Source: Ficedula albicollis
Taxonomy: Eukaryota; Chordata; Aves; Passeriformes; Muscicapidae
Direction of reading: 5' to 3'
Length of the DNA stretch: 64,000 bases
Assembly (NCBI RefSeq): GCF_000247815.1
Contig: NC_021681.1
Location: forward strand, 5,578,713 to 5,642,712
The notes under the pieces were generated by a model, which saw only the letters and a list, made by a program, of their open reading frames with translations, was not told the DNA's origin and did no database searches. Each line of letters opens with the position of its first letter. Positions within the stretch are counted from its first letter, which is position 1. This document shows positions 44,643 to 56,460 of the stretch, one piece after another. Position numbers and translations under genes: made by a program.

Positions 44643-47600
44643 GAAGTAGGATCCACCTCACCTACCTTTTCCCCTAAAGTTAAATTTCCAGGCAAACCAG
44701 TTTTTCTGGGCTCCTGTGTTTGGAGATGGACAGCTCCAGAAGGTGGTTCAGTTCTTCCACAGAGGAATCCTGAGCCAGTCTCTCTCCAGTGACTCCAGAG
44801 GTGACTGCTCTCTCTTTAAGGACTGTGGCCACAAGGACTGTACAGCACTGACTGCCTCCCATTCCCATTCCCCCTTCCTTGTCCCTTCTTGGTCACCAGG
44901 ATGCACTTTTCACTGAAATACCTCCTAATGGCTGAGTAGGGAGTTGGGCCTGCGGTGAGGATGATAACCCAAACCCTCCCAGCTCCATGTGGAACATGTC
45001 AGGACAGAGGCTGTGCTCTATCATTACTACTGCCAAAATGGAATTAAACTAATCCAGTGTGGGAAAAACCAGGAAGAAAGTCCCCCATGACACAGCAGGG
45101 ATCTTGCAGGGTTGTTTTGGCCAGGCCAGCAGCACAATGAGGCTGGAGAGGTCTCTGCTTCCTGACTGGAAGCACCTTGAGTCCATGGCTGGTGCATTCC
45201 CTGGGTTGTGCTGAGCCAGCCTGAGTAGGTCTCATTATGGAATAGAAAACACACAACAAACCTGTGATGTTTGTGTGGGGCCTGGTAGTCACACCTTCAT
45301 TTTTCGGAGCCCAAGGAGCTCCTCCTCGTTCTTCTTCTCCTCCTCTTCCTCCTCCCCACAGCTGAGCTCCTGCTCCACCAAAGGACATGTTGCTCTCTCT
45401 GCTCTGGGCTTTGCTGATAAAACTGTGGCATTTCCATGCTGCTGCTTGGCCTGGACCAGAGAAATGAAGAGAGCAACAAGTTGGGCAAGTGACAGATTGA
45501 TCTTGGGTTTTGGATTCCCAACAGACAGCTCTGCTCTGAGTACTGGGAAATCAGAAGGATCCATGTAGCATAGCTTGGAAACACACAGCTGAGCATCCAT
45601 GCCCAGCCACTCCCAGTGACCCTCCTGGCCCCACGTGTCCCCCACAGGGCAGAGGTGACGTGGGACAGCTCCAGCCACCTTGTGAACCCCTATGGAGGGA
45701 GCATGTTCCCCACCCACCCATGCCAGCTGCCTCCAACACAGAGCCCTCTCCCTGAGCACTGCCAGCTCCTGGGCTCTAGAGGAGGAGGAGGAGGAGGCTG
45801 CAGGTGTTTCAATGCCTTTATCAGCCCTGAATCAGTCATTTTCCACCTCCAACACAGCTTTTATTCACTGTGTGCCTCCCTGCTTGCTCTGAAAAGCCTT
45901 GTTTCTCCTCGCCTCCTGCTGCTCCTGCCTCTGCTCCCTTCTCATCCATCACCAGAGTCCAGCTGGGGTATGGCTCTGGCACAGACGCCCCTTGGAGGGG
46001 CTGGCTGTGATTCCCAGGACGTGACAAAGGGGCTCTTTGGCTCAGAGTAGTGGCTGCACCACCCACAGATCCTACATGCAGGTGTGACACAGCACAGTGA
46101 CTGATCTGGCTGCTGGCCACTGGCAGATCAGTCCCACAGCTCCAACACCCACCTGGGAGCTGGGAGGAGCAAGCCAAGCCTGCAGATCACATCAGTGTCC
46201 TGCCAGCACCAGGGCAGGGTGACTCAGGAAGGAGGAGGAGCGTGGAGATGAATAAATGAGCCACCAAGTGCTGTTGGAGCACTGCCTTGGGCCACATGCT
46301 CACTGGGAAAAGCCTCTGGAGCCACACCTGGCATGGGAAACACGTGAGCAGTGCTGAGTTACACTCACACAGTTATCCAGGAGACAGTTCCCTGTCCCAG
46401 GCTTCCTCAGGCTCTGTAATGCTCAGCTCCTCACACACTGCTGCCTCATCTATCTGCTCCACTCCAAATGCTCATCCCTCATGTGAAGCCTGCTCTTTCC
46501 CCTGCTGTTCAGGGCTCCATGGCTGGTAATTTCCTTGGCATGTAAAACCTTTGGAAAATTATTGTAGAGCACAGGTTCACACCTTGTCACAAAGAGGGGA
46601 AGTTTAATAAACCATGGAGCCAAACTGTTGGATCCTTGCAGGTGAGCAGCTGGAAACAGCTCCACAGAAGGAATTCTCAGCAGGATGCCAGAGGCAGAGC
46701 ACCCAGAACTTCTCCAGCAGCTGTTTTGCTCAGCTGCTCCAGCGCTGGCCTCCGGGAGCAGTGGTTGTTCTGAACCAGAGCAGAGGAACAGTGCCCCAGG
46801 CCAGAAGGGATAAAAGTGCCAGTGCAGTCTTACAGATGCCTAGAAAACATTTCCACTCCCCTTGCTCACACCTCCTGCACCTGCAGAGCTTCTCAAGATG
46901 AGCCCAAGGTGTCTCTGGAGTACCCAGAAGTTTTCTACATCCCTGTTGGTCTTCTTTACCCAGGCTTGTTCCCACAGATCCTTTCTTTGGGTGGCATCTC
47001 GGGGGCTGTGCCACTTGCTTCAAGCAGGATTGGAGCAGGGATTACGTGAGGCAGCCTCTTGGCTTTCACCAGGGGATGGAGGGAGGGACCAGAACATCCA
47101 AATCCCCACCCCACACTTGTCCATAGGAATATTTGCTGAAAGAGAAAAAATGTGCTTTTTACTGAAGCTTTCCTGTGCCTCTTGGAGCAGCTGGATCACT
47201 TTGTCCTCTCCCAAAAATCAGAGTGCTTCACTCAGGCCTGCTGGGAAGCATCTTCAGGTGCTGGTAGGTGGTAGAACCAAAGCTGGCCAAGCTGTGGCAG
47301 CACAGGGAGCTCTCCCCGAGTTCAGCCTGGGGTTTGCAGCGGGAGGAGGTGGTGTGGGGATGATCCTCTGGGAAAGGAGGGCAGATCCATGGCATTCAGC
47401 CCCCACACCCGTGGGCTGCACAGCCTGGGCTCTTGTTCCCACTATAGATCCACCCACTGCTGCTAATGATTCACATCACTCACTTGGATCACTTAACCCC
47501 TTCCTACAGCCCGTGCCTAAAGCTTGCCCAGGCTGCTGTTTCATCCCATTCCCAAGGCCTCCTTTCCATTAGTGCTCTGGCTGGGAAGGGAAATGCTTCA

Positions 47601-47707
47601 GGAGCACACCTCCACCTCACTGCATCCACAGGATTTCTTTGTGAGTGTGCACTTAGAGGTGACTTGCCCTGGTCACAGCTGTCCTTCACCAGGCAGTGGG
47701 CACAGAG
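44643..47707. other. Unique non-coding DNA, 3 kb, with small purine/pyrimidine tracts
   Basis: A CTT/CTC-rich tract lies at about 45328-45358 and a (GAG)n tract at about 45779-45798. No gene or mobile element recognised. The right edge passes directly into the GGAA array. Confidence 0.45.
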
Positions 47708-49035
47708 GGAAGGAAGGAAGGAAGGAAGGAAGGAAGGAAGGAAGGAAGGAAGGAAGGAAGGAAGGAAGGAAGGAAGGAAGGAAGGAAGGAAGGAAGGAAG
47801 GAAGGAAGGAAGGAAGGAAGGAAGGAAGGAAGGAAGGAAGGAAGGAAGGAAGGAAGGAAGGAAGGAAGGAAGGAAGGAAGGAAGGAAGGAAGGAAGGAAG
47901 GAAGGAAGGAAGGAAGGAAGGAAGGAAGGAAGGAAGGAAGGAAGGAAGGAAGGAAGGAAGGAAGGAAGGAAGGAAGGAAGGAAGGAAGGAAGGAAGGAAG
48001 GAAGGAAGGAAGGAAGGAAGGAAGGAAGGAAGGAAGGAAGGAAGGAAGGAAGGAAGGAAGGAAGGAAGGAAGGAAGGAAGGAAGGAAGGAAGGAAGGAAG
48101 GAAGGAAGGAAGGAAGGAAGGAAGGAAGGAAGGAAGGAAGGAAGGAAGGAAGGAAGGAAGGAAGGAAGGAAGGAAGGAAGGAAGGAAGGAAGGAAGGAAG
48201 GAAGGAAGGAAGGAAGGAAGGAAGGAAGGAAGGAAGGAAGGAAGGAAGGAAGGAAGGAAGGAAGGAAGGAAGGAAGGAAGGAAGGAAGGAAGGAAGGAAG
48301 GAAGGAAGGAAGGAAGGAAGGAAGGAAGGAAGGAAGGAAGGAAGGAAGGAAGGAAGGAAGGAAGGAAGGAAGGAAGGAAGGAAGGAAGGAAGGAAGGAAG
48401 GAAGGAAGGAAGGAAGGAAGGAAGGAAGGAAGGAAGGAAGGAAGGAAGGAAGGAAGGAAGGAAGGAAGGAAGGAAGGAAGGAAGGAAGGAAGGAAGGAAG
48501 GAAGGAAGGAAGGAAGGAAGGAAGGAAGGAAGGAAGGAAGGAAGGAAGGAAGGAAGGAAGGAAGGAAGGAAGGAAGGAAGGAAGGAAGGAAGGAAGGAAG
48601 GAAGGAAGGAAGGAAGGAAGGAAGGAAGGAAGGAAGGAAGGAAGGAAGGAAGGAAGGAAGGAAGGAAGGAAGGAAGGAAGGAAGGAAGGAAGGAAGGAAG
48701 GAAGGAAGGAAGGAAGGAAGGAAGGAAGGAAGGAAGGAAGGAAGGAAGGAAGGAAGGAAGGAAGGAAGGAAGGAAGGAAGGAAGGAAGGAAGGAAGGAAG
48801 GAAGGAAGGAAGGAAGGAAGGAAGGAAGGAAGGAAGGAAGGAAGGAAGGAAGGAAGGAAGGAAGGAAGGAAGGAAGGAAGGAAGGAAGGAAGGAAGGAAG
48901 GAAGGAAGGAAGGAAGGAAGGAAGGAAGGAAGGAAGGAAGGAAGGAAGGAAGGAAGGAAGGAAGGAAGGAAGGAAGGAAGGAAGGAAGGAAGGAAGGAAG
49001 GAAGGAAGGAAGGAAGGAAGGAAGGAAGGAAGGAA
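47708..49035. repeat. Perfect (GGAA)n tetranucleotide array, 332 copies
   Basis: The 4-bp unit GGAA runs uninterrupted for 1,328 bp, pure purine on the plus strand. Translation gives KEGR or, in reverse, FLPS repeats, which are not proteins. Such polypurine mirror repeats can form intramolecular triplex (H-DNA). GGAA is also the ETS-family core site, and long GGAA microsatellites are known in human cells to act as ETS-fusion-responsive enhancers. Whether this array does anything here is unknown, and its exact length depends on the assembly. Confidence 0.98.
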
Positions 49036-50320
49036 TCCGTGCACTGACGAGGGGCTGTGAAACAGAGAAATTAAATTTATACTGGGCTTTTTTTCCTGTC
49101 CTCATGAAAAGCAAATGCCCCCTCTCTTCCTCCCCTTCCATCTCCCAGAACCAATATACAATTCTGACAAATCAGCCCTGAATGCAAATCCAATAAACTT
49201 AGCATAATTGTCTTTGTTATGAGGAGCTGGAACAGGCTGCTCTGCATGAAAATCCAAATCATAAACCACTCAAACATAATGCAACTGGGGGAGTGTAAAC
49301 CTGGCCACGTCCCCCCCAAGTTGTGGCTGCAGGACTGGGGGGACCTGGCCAAGGGGAAGTCCCTGGGCAGCTCCCAGGACCCATTTAAAGCTTGCTGGTG
49401 GTTTTTAAAAGAAACCAAGCAGTGGAGGGAGGGGTAGATTATTTTCATGTATCAATGCTCAGCAGATGAAAAGGGAAAACTGAAGCGTTTCCTGACAACT
49501 ACAAGATCTCGCTGTTTTTTGTGTTAATTGTGTCTGATTTAAAAGCTCACACAAAGCAAATAAACCAAAGCAGAAAGCTCAAAATATTTTGCTTAGAAAA
49601 CATTGACACACACAAAAAAAAAGTTGTTTATTTTTTTTTTCCACTTTTCAAGGAGCTGTTCCAAAAAAGCCAATTGTGTTGATGTGAATCTAAACGAGGT
49701 GATGTGAGTGAGTGTTAACAAAGGTTTAACTAATGAGAGCATTCCCTGCTTGTTCCTGAGCCCTGGCTCCAGGAGTCCTGAGAATGCAGAATTGGAGCTT
49801 TGGTTAAAAACCACACAAACACAAAAGCTGTGTTTTTCCTGATGATGGAAATCCAGAAATGGGATAATCCTGCTGGGAGGGCTGAGCTCTCAGCCCGGCA
49901 GTGGCTGCGTGTCCTTGGGGTGCTGGGGGTCTCCTCCTTTCTCCCAGCCCAGCTCCAGCCCCCTTCCCTCCCTCTGCAGGCAATCCTGATTGCATCCACC
50001 TTGGGAGCACATTCATCAGCTGCTCTGTGAATAATTGCTTGAGGGCTTTCCCCTTCACCTTGGGGCCAGGAGGGGGATGTGACCCTGATAATCCCTGCCC
50101 TGCTCCTGCCTTTGCTCAGCAGCAGGTGCAGCCCAAGCCTGGGACCGACACCTTCCCAAAAATTGCCTTCAACAGAGCCCAGCTCCAGAAATTCAGGGTT
50201 GGGAGAACAGCACGGGGGCTTTGGAGGAGCTGGGGAAGAGCAGTTTGTTTCCTTGGGAGAAATTGATCTTCAAAGCTCTGGCTGCTCCGTTTGAAATGCA
50301 TCCCGCTGTTCGCAGCATCC
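49036..50320. other. Unique non-coding DNA, no gene recognised
   Basis: AT-rich from 49440 to 49740, including a run of T near 49629-49640. No gene recognised. Confidence 0.5.
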
Positions 50321-50560
50321 CGATTACCTCTCCCTCCCGCACCCGCCTTTGTTGTTCCAACATCAAAGCAGCGCTGCCCTGCTCCGCCGGGCCATCGCCT
50401 GCCCGTGCTCTCCGGGGTGCTTGCAGCCCCACACTCCACCCGGGGGCCGGGATGGTTCCTGGGGGCGCCTTGGGCTGGAGCTGGAGTTGGAGGGGACATG
50501 CGATGTGCTCGGGGCAGTGGATGGGCCGATGGGGCTGCGCTTGTGCTGTTCCCCTCCTCA
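50321..50560. other. Small CpG-rich patch
   Basis: About twenty CpG dinucleotides lie in roughly 240 bp, clearly denser than the surroundings by eye. It lies 30 bp left of a minus-strand LTR, whose transcription would run leftward into it. It could be a minor CpG island or simply GC-rich DNA. No first exon or TATA motif was identified. Confidence 0.4.
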
Positions 50561-50591
50561 CACCCCTGCTGTGGCCTGTTGTCCCATCTCC

Positions 50592-51087
50592 GTGTTATAA
50601 ATTACTCGCCAAAACCGGGTAGGTCAATCAATAAGGCAATTTATTAGTTCGTTGATAAGGAACAGGCAGGCAGCGCTGGGGACGTGGGGAGTCTGTGCTC
50701 TGCCAACACGTCCATCTCACCTTTGGTCGCTGCCCCTTTTATAGGCAGTTTTGGGTGGGCTGTGACGTGCCCTGTGCTGGGGTACAAGTCCAGGCAAGCC
50801 CAAATATGTTGGCTAGCACTCCAGCAGCAGTGGCTACAAGCCCCCACCAGGTCTGGGCAAGGCTTGACCGTGTTCTCAGGTTGCACTCCTAGCAAGCAGG
50901 TAACAGCCTGCTCAGTCCAAACAAGCTCACATTTTCCTTATACATTTTCCTTGTACATTTTCCTTATACATTTTCCTTATACAATTCATGATTATAGTGA
51001 AAAATAATAAAAACAAATAAAATTCACAATTTACAACAAAGAGATTTAAGCGAATATAATGAAACCATTAAATGTCCTTATGTCTCA
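50592..51087 (-). mobile_element. Endogenous retrovirus LTR, minus strand
   Basis: On the minus strand a TATA box (CTATAAAAGG, about 50737-50746) precedes AATAAA (50639-50644) by about 100 bp. The downstream U5 then ends GGCGAGTAATTTATAACA at 50592, a proper CA end. The U3 side contains four copies of a 13-bp repeat (listed separately) and AT-rich sequence. The right end is uncertain: 51087 is chosen for a CA on the plus strand, but no target-site duplication was confirmed and part of the AT-rich end could be internal or flanking. No retroviral genes are adjacent. Confidence 0.68.
50929..50980. repeat. 13-bp tandem repeat, 4 copies, within the LTR U3
   Basis: The unit ACATTTTCCTTAT occurs four times in a row, the second with one change (TTGT). 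Short U3 direct repeats are common in retroviral LTRs and often hold enhancer sites. The TTTCC core (GGAAA on the minus strand) would suit ETS- or NFAT-type factors, but that is conjecture. Confidence 0.92.
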
Positions 51088-51376
51088 CATCCGTGCTTTA
51101 CTTTGGGTTCAACATTCTTGTTTATATTGATCCCGCTGTGTATTTCCACAATGACACCAATGGCTATGTAACATCTCACATCCACGTGCCGTGGCTGTGG
51201 CTGGAATTCCGTGGCCCTGGAATTCCGGGTCCCAGGCTCTGCTCGGGACAAGGGCACGCAGCGTTTCGTGTGATTCCCGCACAAACCCATCTCTCCGTGC
51301 CTCTGGGGGGGGGGTTGGCAGGCAAATCACGTCTGGCAGTGACAGCATCGCCTCCTTGGCTTGACGTGGCTGCTGC
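51088..51376. other. Unique non-coding DNA between LTR and poly-G
   Basis: Contains a 10-G run at about 51306-51315 and several CpGs. No gene recognised. Confidence 0.5.
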
Positions 51377-51712
<336 letters not shown>

Positions 51713-53795
51713 CTCCGGCTTCAACCTGTGCTCTTGAAGAGGCTTTAAAGCTCATCTGTGCTATTGTGCTCAGGAAACCCTGAAAAGGTTAAACTGATCC
51801 AAATTGCTGAGTCTTTGAAATAAAAGCAGAGCCTCTGCTGGCAGGAGCCTCGCAGAACAAAAGGGCTTCAGCAGGCAGCTTGATTTCAGCAGCTATTCCC
51901 AGGGGCTTCAGAGGGGTGACCCCGCATCCAAATTCCTGCAGGAGCGAGCTGAAACCCCTGTGAGCTGAAGTGAGGATTCATGGAGCGTCTCCCTCTCCCT
52001 GCATTCAGAAGCCTGAATTCTGCTGGGGTGAGGTGACCAGAGAGCCCCGGGGCCGGACCTGCTTCTTTTGGCTTTCATCTCTCGAATTGACAGCAGCCAT
52101 GGGAAGCCCTGGCTCTTTCTGGGACATTTTCCCTCTGGAGATGTCATTCCATCAGCACGAGCAGCAAAACAGGAGCAGGACCCTCCACCTTGGGGGTGGC
52201 TTGGTGCTTTTGCCTCCACTCTGAGTCCCTAATGTGCTCCCTGACAGCTTCTTATCTCTGCTATTTGCATAATTAAGAGAAATTACACAGCATTTAGCCT
52301 GTTTGGAGTGTTTACATCATAAGCCTCGTGGTATTTGGGTTTTTTAAGTCTTCCCAGAGTGGCCCAGCCATCCCCCTCCCAAGCCAGCCAATTCCATTTG
52401 CCAGCATTTCCAGCAAATGCCCAGGTCCAGGGAGGCAGCACAGGCACTCTTCCCCTCTGTGTGGATAATTGTGCATCCTCTGGGGCACAAAGGATAGAAA
52501 ATTAGTTAGAACACAGCATTCCCGGGGTCGGGAAGACCTACAGGAGACCTTGGCCTCTCACTGGGAGCTGAGGGAATGTGCAGGACAATAATCCCCTGTA
52601 TGAATCAATCCCTGAGCTGTCTGGGACAAGGACAGCATGGGGACTTTGATCACAGCCACAGGACCTGGCAGGGCTCCTGTCATCAAAAAATAAATAAAAA
52701 ATATGGCTTTTAATCCTCTTAATTGGTTGCATTACTGATCCTCTCTGGCGCTGGCTGGGGAATGAGAAAATCTATAAATGGGTCTGGTTTGTCCAGCCCA
52801 GGCTGTGCCTGAGCCTGAGCTGACATTCAGAGCAGGGACAGAAGAAAACACCTCAACACTCACCAAAAAACATCCCCAGCCCTTCCCACCAGCTCTGCAC
52901 TGGGAAACTGCCCCCACTGGACCAGCTGCAATTTGTTGCACCCAGCAACCATTTACAGTGAAATACATCCAGGGTTTAATGAGGGAGGATGCACTCTTTT
53001 TTTTTTTGTGTTGCTTTGGGAAGAGCCTAATTTTCTTCCCTAAACCTTTGCCAATGACAGACACTCTCATAAAGCATTTTTATTGGATTTTTGCACAATT
53101 TAATTAGCGTCTCTGGCCGTGATGGCTGCAGAATTGGTGTCTCTGGGGACAGTAAAACAGAAGTGGCAGCAGTGCTCTGTGCGTGGGGTGGAGGGGGGGG
53201 AACAGGTAAAAGGGAGAGAGCAGAAGGACTGGGGGTGAAAGAGGGCTTGGCCTTATCTCTTCTGAGAGCTGGGAAGAAGCCAGATGTGTGCATGTGTGCA
53301 CCTGACTCCTTCCTGCTCCCTCGGGGGGCTTGGCAGGGCGAGCACAGCCCAGAGAGCCCCAATCCTGCTTGGGCTGGCTCCTGGTTCCCAGACTTTGTCT
53401 TTGGGGCAAACCAGGACATTCCCTGTTGGAGATGCTTGGCCTTGGGGGCAGCAGGAGCGTGTCCAAAAGACCAAGGAGGCCAGCACAAGCCCAGCTTTGT
53501 TCCCTCCTCACCCCTTGCCTTGGCAAAGTGCCCTTGAACCACGTTGGGCCAGACTTTGATGGGAATGAAGCTGGGTCATGGAGGCATTGAGCAGGACCCA
53601 CCCCACCTCTCCCTCCACGTGTGAGGGGCACAGTCCAGCTTCCCAAGCCTTGTCTGGGTGCTCTGAGGACAAGTTTGAGCCAGCCAAGGGCACCTTCAAG
53701 GGCAACCTGCCTTGTGCCAGATTGTCCCTCTGTGCTGGCACTGCTGAGGCAACTCCAGCCCGGGGGACAGTTCTGGGCTCCTGATGATAAGAAGG
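51713..53795. other. Unique non-coding DNA, 2 kb, no gene recognised
   Basis: No gene or mobile element recognised. A T-run lies near 52997-53007. Several overlapping frames of about 100-336 codons at 53027-54114 run in multiple phases through CR1 sequence and are not supported as genes. Confidence 0.45.
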
Positions 53796-54226
53796 ACACT
53801 GAGGGGCTGGAGTGTGTCCAGAGAAGGGAAGAGAGTTGGAGAAGGGGCTGGAGCACCAGGAGAGGCTGAGGGAGCTGGGAAAGGGGCTCAGCCTGGAGAA
53901 AAGGAGGCTCAGGGGGAACCTTCTGGCTCTGCACAACTCCCTGACAGGAGGGGACAGCCCAGGGAATAGCGACAGCGGGAGAGGAAATGGCCCCAGATTG
54001 CGCCAGGGGACATTTAGGTTGGATATCAGGGAAAATCCCTGTGTGAGAAGGATTGTCAAGCATTGGAACAGGGGCAGCAGGGGAGCCCCCATCCCTGCAG
54101 GGATTTAAAGCCACGGGGATGTGGCTCCTGGGGACACAGGTCAGTGGTGGCCTTGGCAGTGCTGGGGAATGGCTGGATTGATGATCCTGGAGGTGATCTC
54201 CATGCTAAAGGACTCTGGGATTCTGT
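53796..54226 (+). mobile_element. CR1 LINE 3' fragment, about 430 bp
   Basis: Landmarks: 'cactgaggggctggagtgtg', 'ggctgagggagctgggaaag', 'cagcctggagaaaaggaggc', 'ctgcacaactccctgacagg', 'gattgcgccaggggacattt', 'gttggatatcagggaaaatc', 'gattgtcaagcattggaaca', 'ggatgtggctcctggggaca' and the terminal 'ggactctgggattctg'. The sister copy at 4397-4831 shares the same layout. Confidence 0.93.
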
Positions 54227-56065
54227 GGGGACCAGCCCCTCTCAGCCCACCCAGGAACCTGCTCCTCTCCCACCCACAGCAGCACAGCCTCGCTGGGCTG
54301 GGTGGGCCAGGGGAGGCAGGAACCTGCTGCCTCGGGCCTCACAGCTCATTTTTTATTCCCTTGGAGTTATCCACAGGAGCAGGGATGCCCCTGGCATCGG
54401 GATAGCAGAGGCAATGACTCCCTGAGCCTGATTCCAGTCAGTACCCGAGGGCTGTCTGGTTTATATCAGTACACAGCCCCGGCCTTCCCTTGTTCTGTTA
54501 TAGGGAAAAAAGCACGTGCTGGGTGGCTCCTGCAGGCCCTCAGAGCCACACGGGCTCCTGAGTCCCAGCAGCCACATCTGGCTGGCGTCCTGCCCTGCAG
54601 GCTGTGCCCGGTTTGGGGCTCGGTGCCCCCCGTGCCGCGGCAGAGCCGTGCCAGAGCCAGCTGACCCCAGCCCCAAAAGGAGGAGAGGAGAGCAGGACAG
54701 AGAGGAGAGGAGAGGAGAAAACACGAGGGTGAAGTCATGTATGAGGGAAGGGCTGGTGGAGAGCCAGCTTCCAGCCAGCTTCCTGACACAAGATTTGGAG
54801 GAATTCTGCAGTTCCGCGGTGCCCTGCACCCCGGAGCTTCCAATCCTCCCGGGGGTGGGCCTGGCAAAGCACCTTCCCCTGGACAAAGCCTGTTCTTCGG
54901 CCTGACTTTGCTGTGAAACAAGGAAAAGCAGAAGACACTCCAACAGGTCAGGAGCAAGAGAGGGAATGCTTTGCCTACAGCAGAGTTATATTTAATTTTT
55001 TCCATTTTATTAATACAGCTGCTATTCCAGGCAGATAGACAGGCCTAGGACCATTCACACAGACCTGCTCCAATCCTGCATGTGCAAATTTTCCATCCTG
55101 GCTTTCAGGGAGTTCCAGAGAACCCCTAAAAACCTTTCTTCCAAGCTCAAGTGAGTGTAACCAAGCTCCCAGCTGGACCTGCTGCTGAGGTTTGTGATGC
55201 TTTTCACGCTCCATCACACCTAAATCCCCACGGCAGCACTCAGGGCAGATTTTCCTTGGATTCAGCCCTGTTTTTCTTTGGGAATGAGCTTTCTGGGAGG
55301 GAGCTCACCCCCCTGTGCCTGGCTATGTGACACCAGCACAGACTGCAAACCCATCAGTGGGCAACTGGGTGGCTTGGACCCAGCTGGAAGACCCTGGGCT
55401 ACCTCTGGGCTAAACTGGGCTCTAAGCCTTGTCAGCAGATTTGGGAGGCAGAGTCCTTCTCCCTTTTCCCAGCTCTCTGACATGGCTAATGGGTTGCAGA
55501 CCTGTTCTTCCCATGCTGCTCTTTGCATCAGGAGGAGATTTTTTAGGGAGCACAGAAAGGTAATTTCCCCCTGTACAGTGGGTTCATTCTAAAGGTAGGG
55601 GGGGAGAAGCACCAAATGCTCTCATTTTTCTTGTAAAAAGTGGTGGAAATTATTCCATGGCAGCAAATCTGTCCCTGTGGGTATCCTCTTTGATGTGCAA
55701 AGGATAGGAGTGTTTTAGCTGATCTCAATATTTTTAATTCTCTTGCTGATTTCAAAGCCCTCTTTAGCATGAGCTACCAAAGGCTTGGAGATTACCCTGC
55801 AAAAGCAATTTTGTTATTGTCTCTCTTAACCCCAGCTCGCCTGCAATTTCCTGCCATCATTTTTATTATGTCTTCTTTCAGCTGGGAATGAACAAGCAGC
55901 TTTATTAGGAGAAAAGGGGAGAAATAGAGGAGGAAAAGCCCCTCTGGATGAGGCCAGAGGCAGAGCCCAGCCAGGTACAGGATGCTGTGAGAACACAGCA
56001 CTGGGATCCACTGCTGCTCTCCCATCTGGAAGGAGCTGCAGGGTCTCTCCACCACCACAACTTTT
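54227..56065. other. Unique non-coding DNA with a purine tract
   Basis: A (GGAGA)n-like purine tract occurs at about 54676-54718. CpGs cluster modestly near 54580-54660. No gene recognised. Confidence 0.45.
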
Positions 56066-56205
56066 ATAGAATCATGGAGTTGGGTTGAAAGAAATCCTAA
56101 AGATCATCCCTTTCTAGCCCCTGACATGGGCAGGGACACCTTCCACTATCCCACGTTGCTCCAAGCCCTGTCCAGCCTGGCCTTGGACACTTCCAGGGAT
56201 AGACA
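56066..56205 (-). mobile_element. CR1 LINE 3' end, reverse orientation
   Basis: The plus strand reads 'tatagaatcatggagttggg', 'ttgaaagaaatcctaaagat', 'catgggcagggacaccttcc', 'actatcccacgttgctccaa', 'gtccagcctggccttggaca'. It faces a plus-strand CR1 end 115 bp away. Confidence 0.9.
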
Positions 56206-56319
56206 CACCACCTCTAGGTGATTTCCTAATGCATCAGATCTGATCAAAAGTGCTTTTTTGGCCCCTCCCATTAGGATAGAATATATTTGTTCAAGAGAAA
56301 ACACAAGAAACTGGAAAGG

Positions 56320-56455
56320 GAAGGTGTCCAAGGCCAGGCTGGACAGGGTTTGGAGCAACCTGGGATAGTGGAAGTTGTCCATGTCCATGGAAGGGGAGGT
56401 AATGGAATGAGATGAGCTTTAAGTTCCATTTCAACCCAAATCATTCCACAATCTT
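56320..56455 (+). mobile_element. CR1 LINE 3' end
   Basis: Reads 'gaaggtgtccaaggccaggc', 'tggacagggtttggagcaac', 'ctgggatagtggaagttgtc', 'catgtccatgg' and the terminal 'tcaacccaaatcattccaca'. Forms an inverted pair with the previous fragment. Confidence 0.9.
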
Positions 56456-56460
56456 ATGAT

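Noticed and set aside
47466..49181. Open frames of up to 571 codons with KEGR or FLPS repeats
   Set aside because: These are translations of the perfect GGAA tetranucleotide array on either strand; no start context, domain or splice structure.
53104..54114. 336-codon reverse open frame
   Set aside because: The N-terminal third is antisense CR1 sequence and the rest is Pro/Ser/Leu-rich low-information translation of GC-rich DNA.
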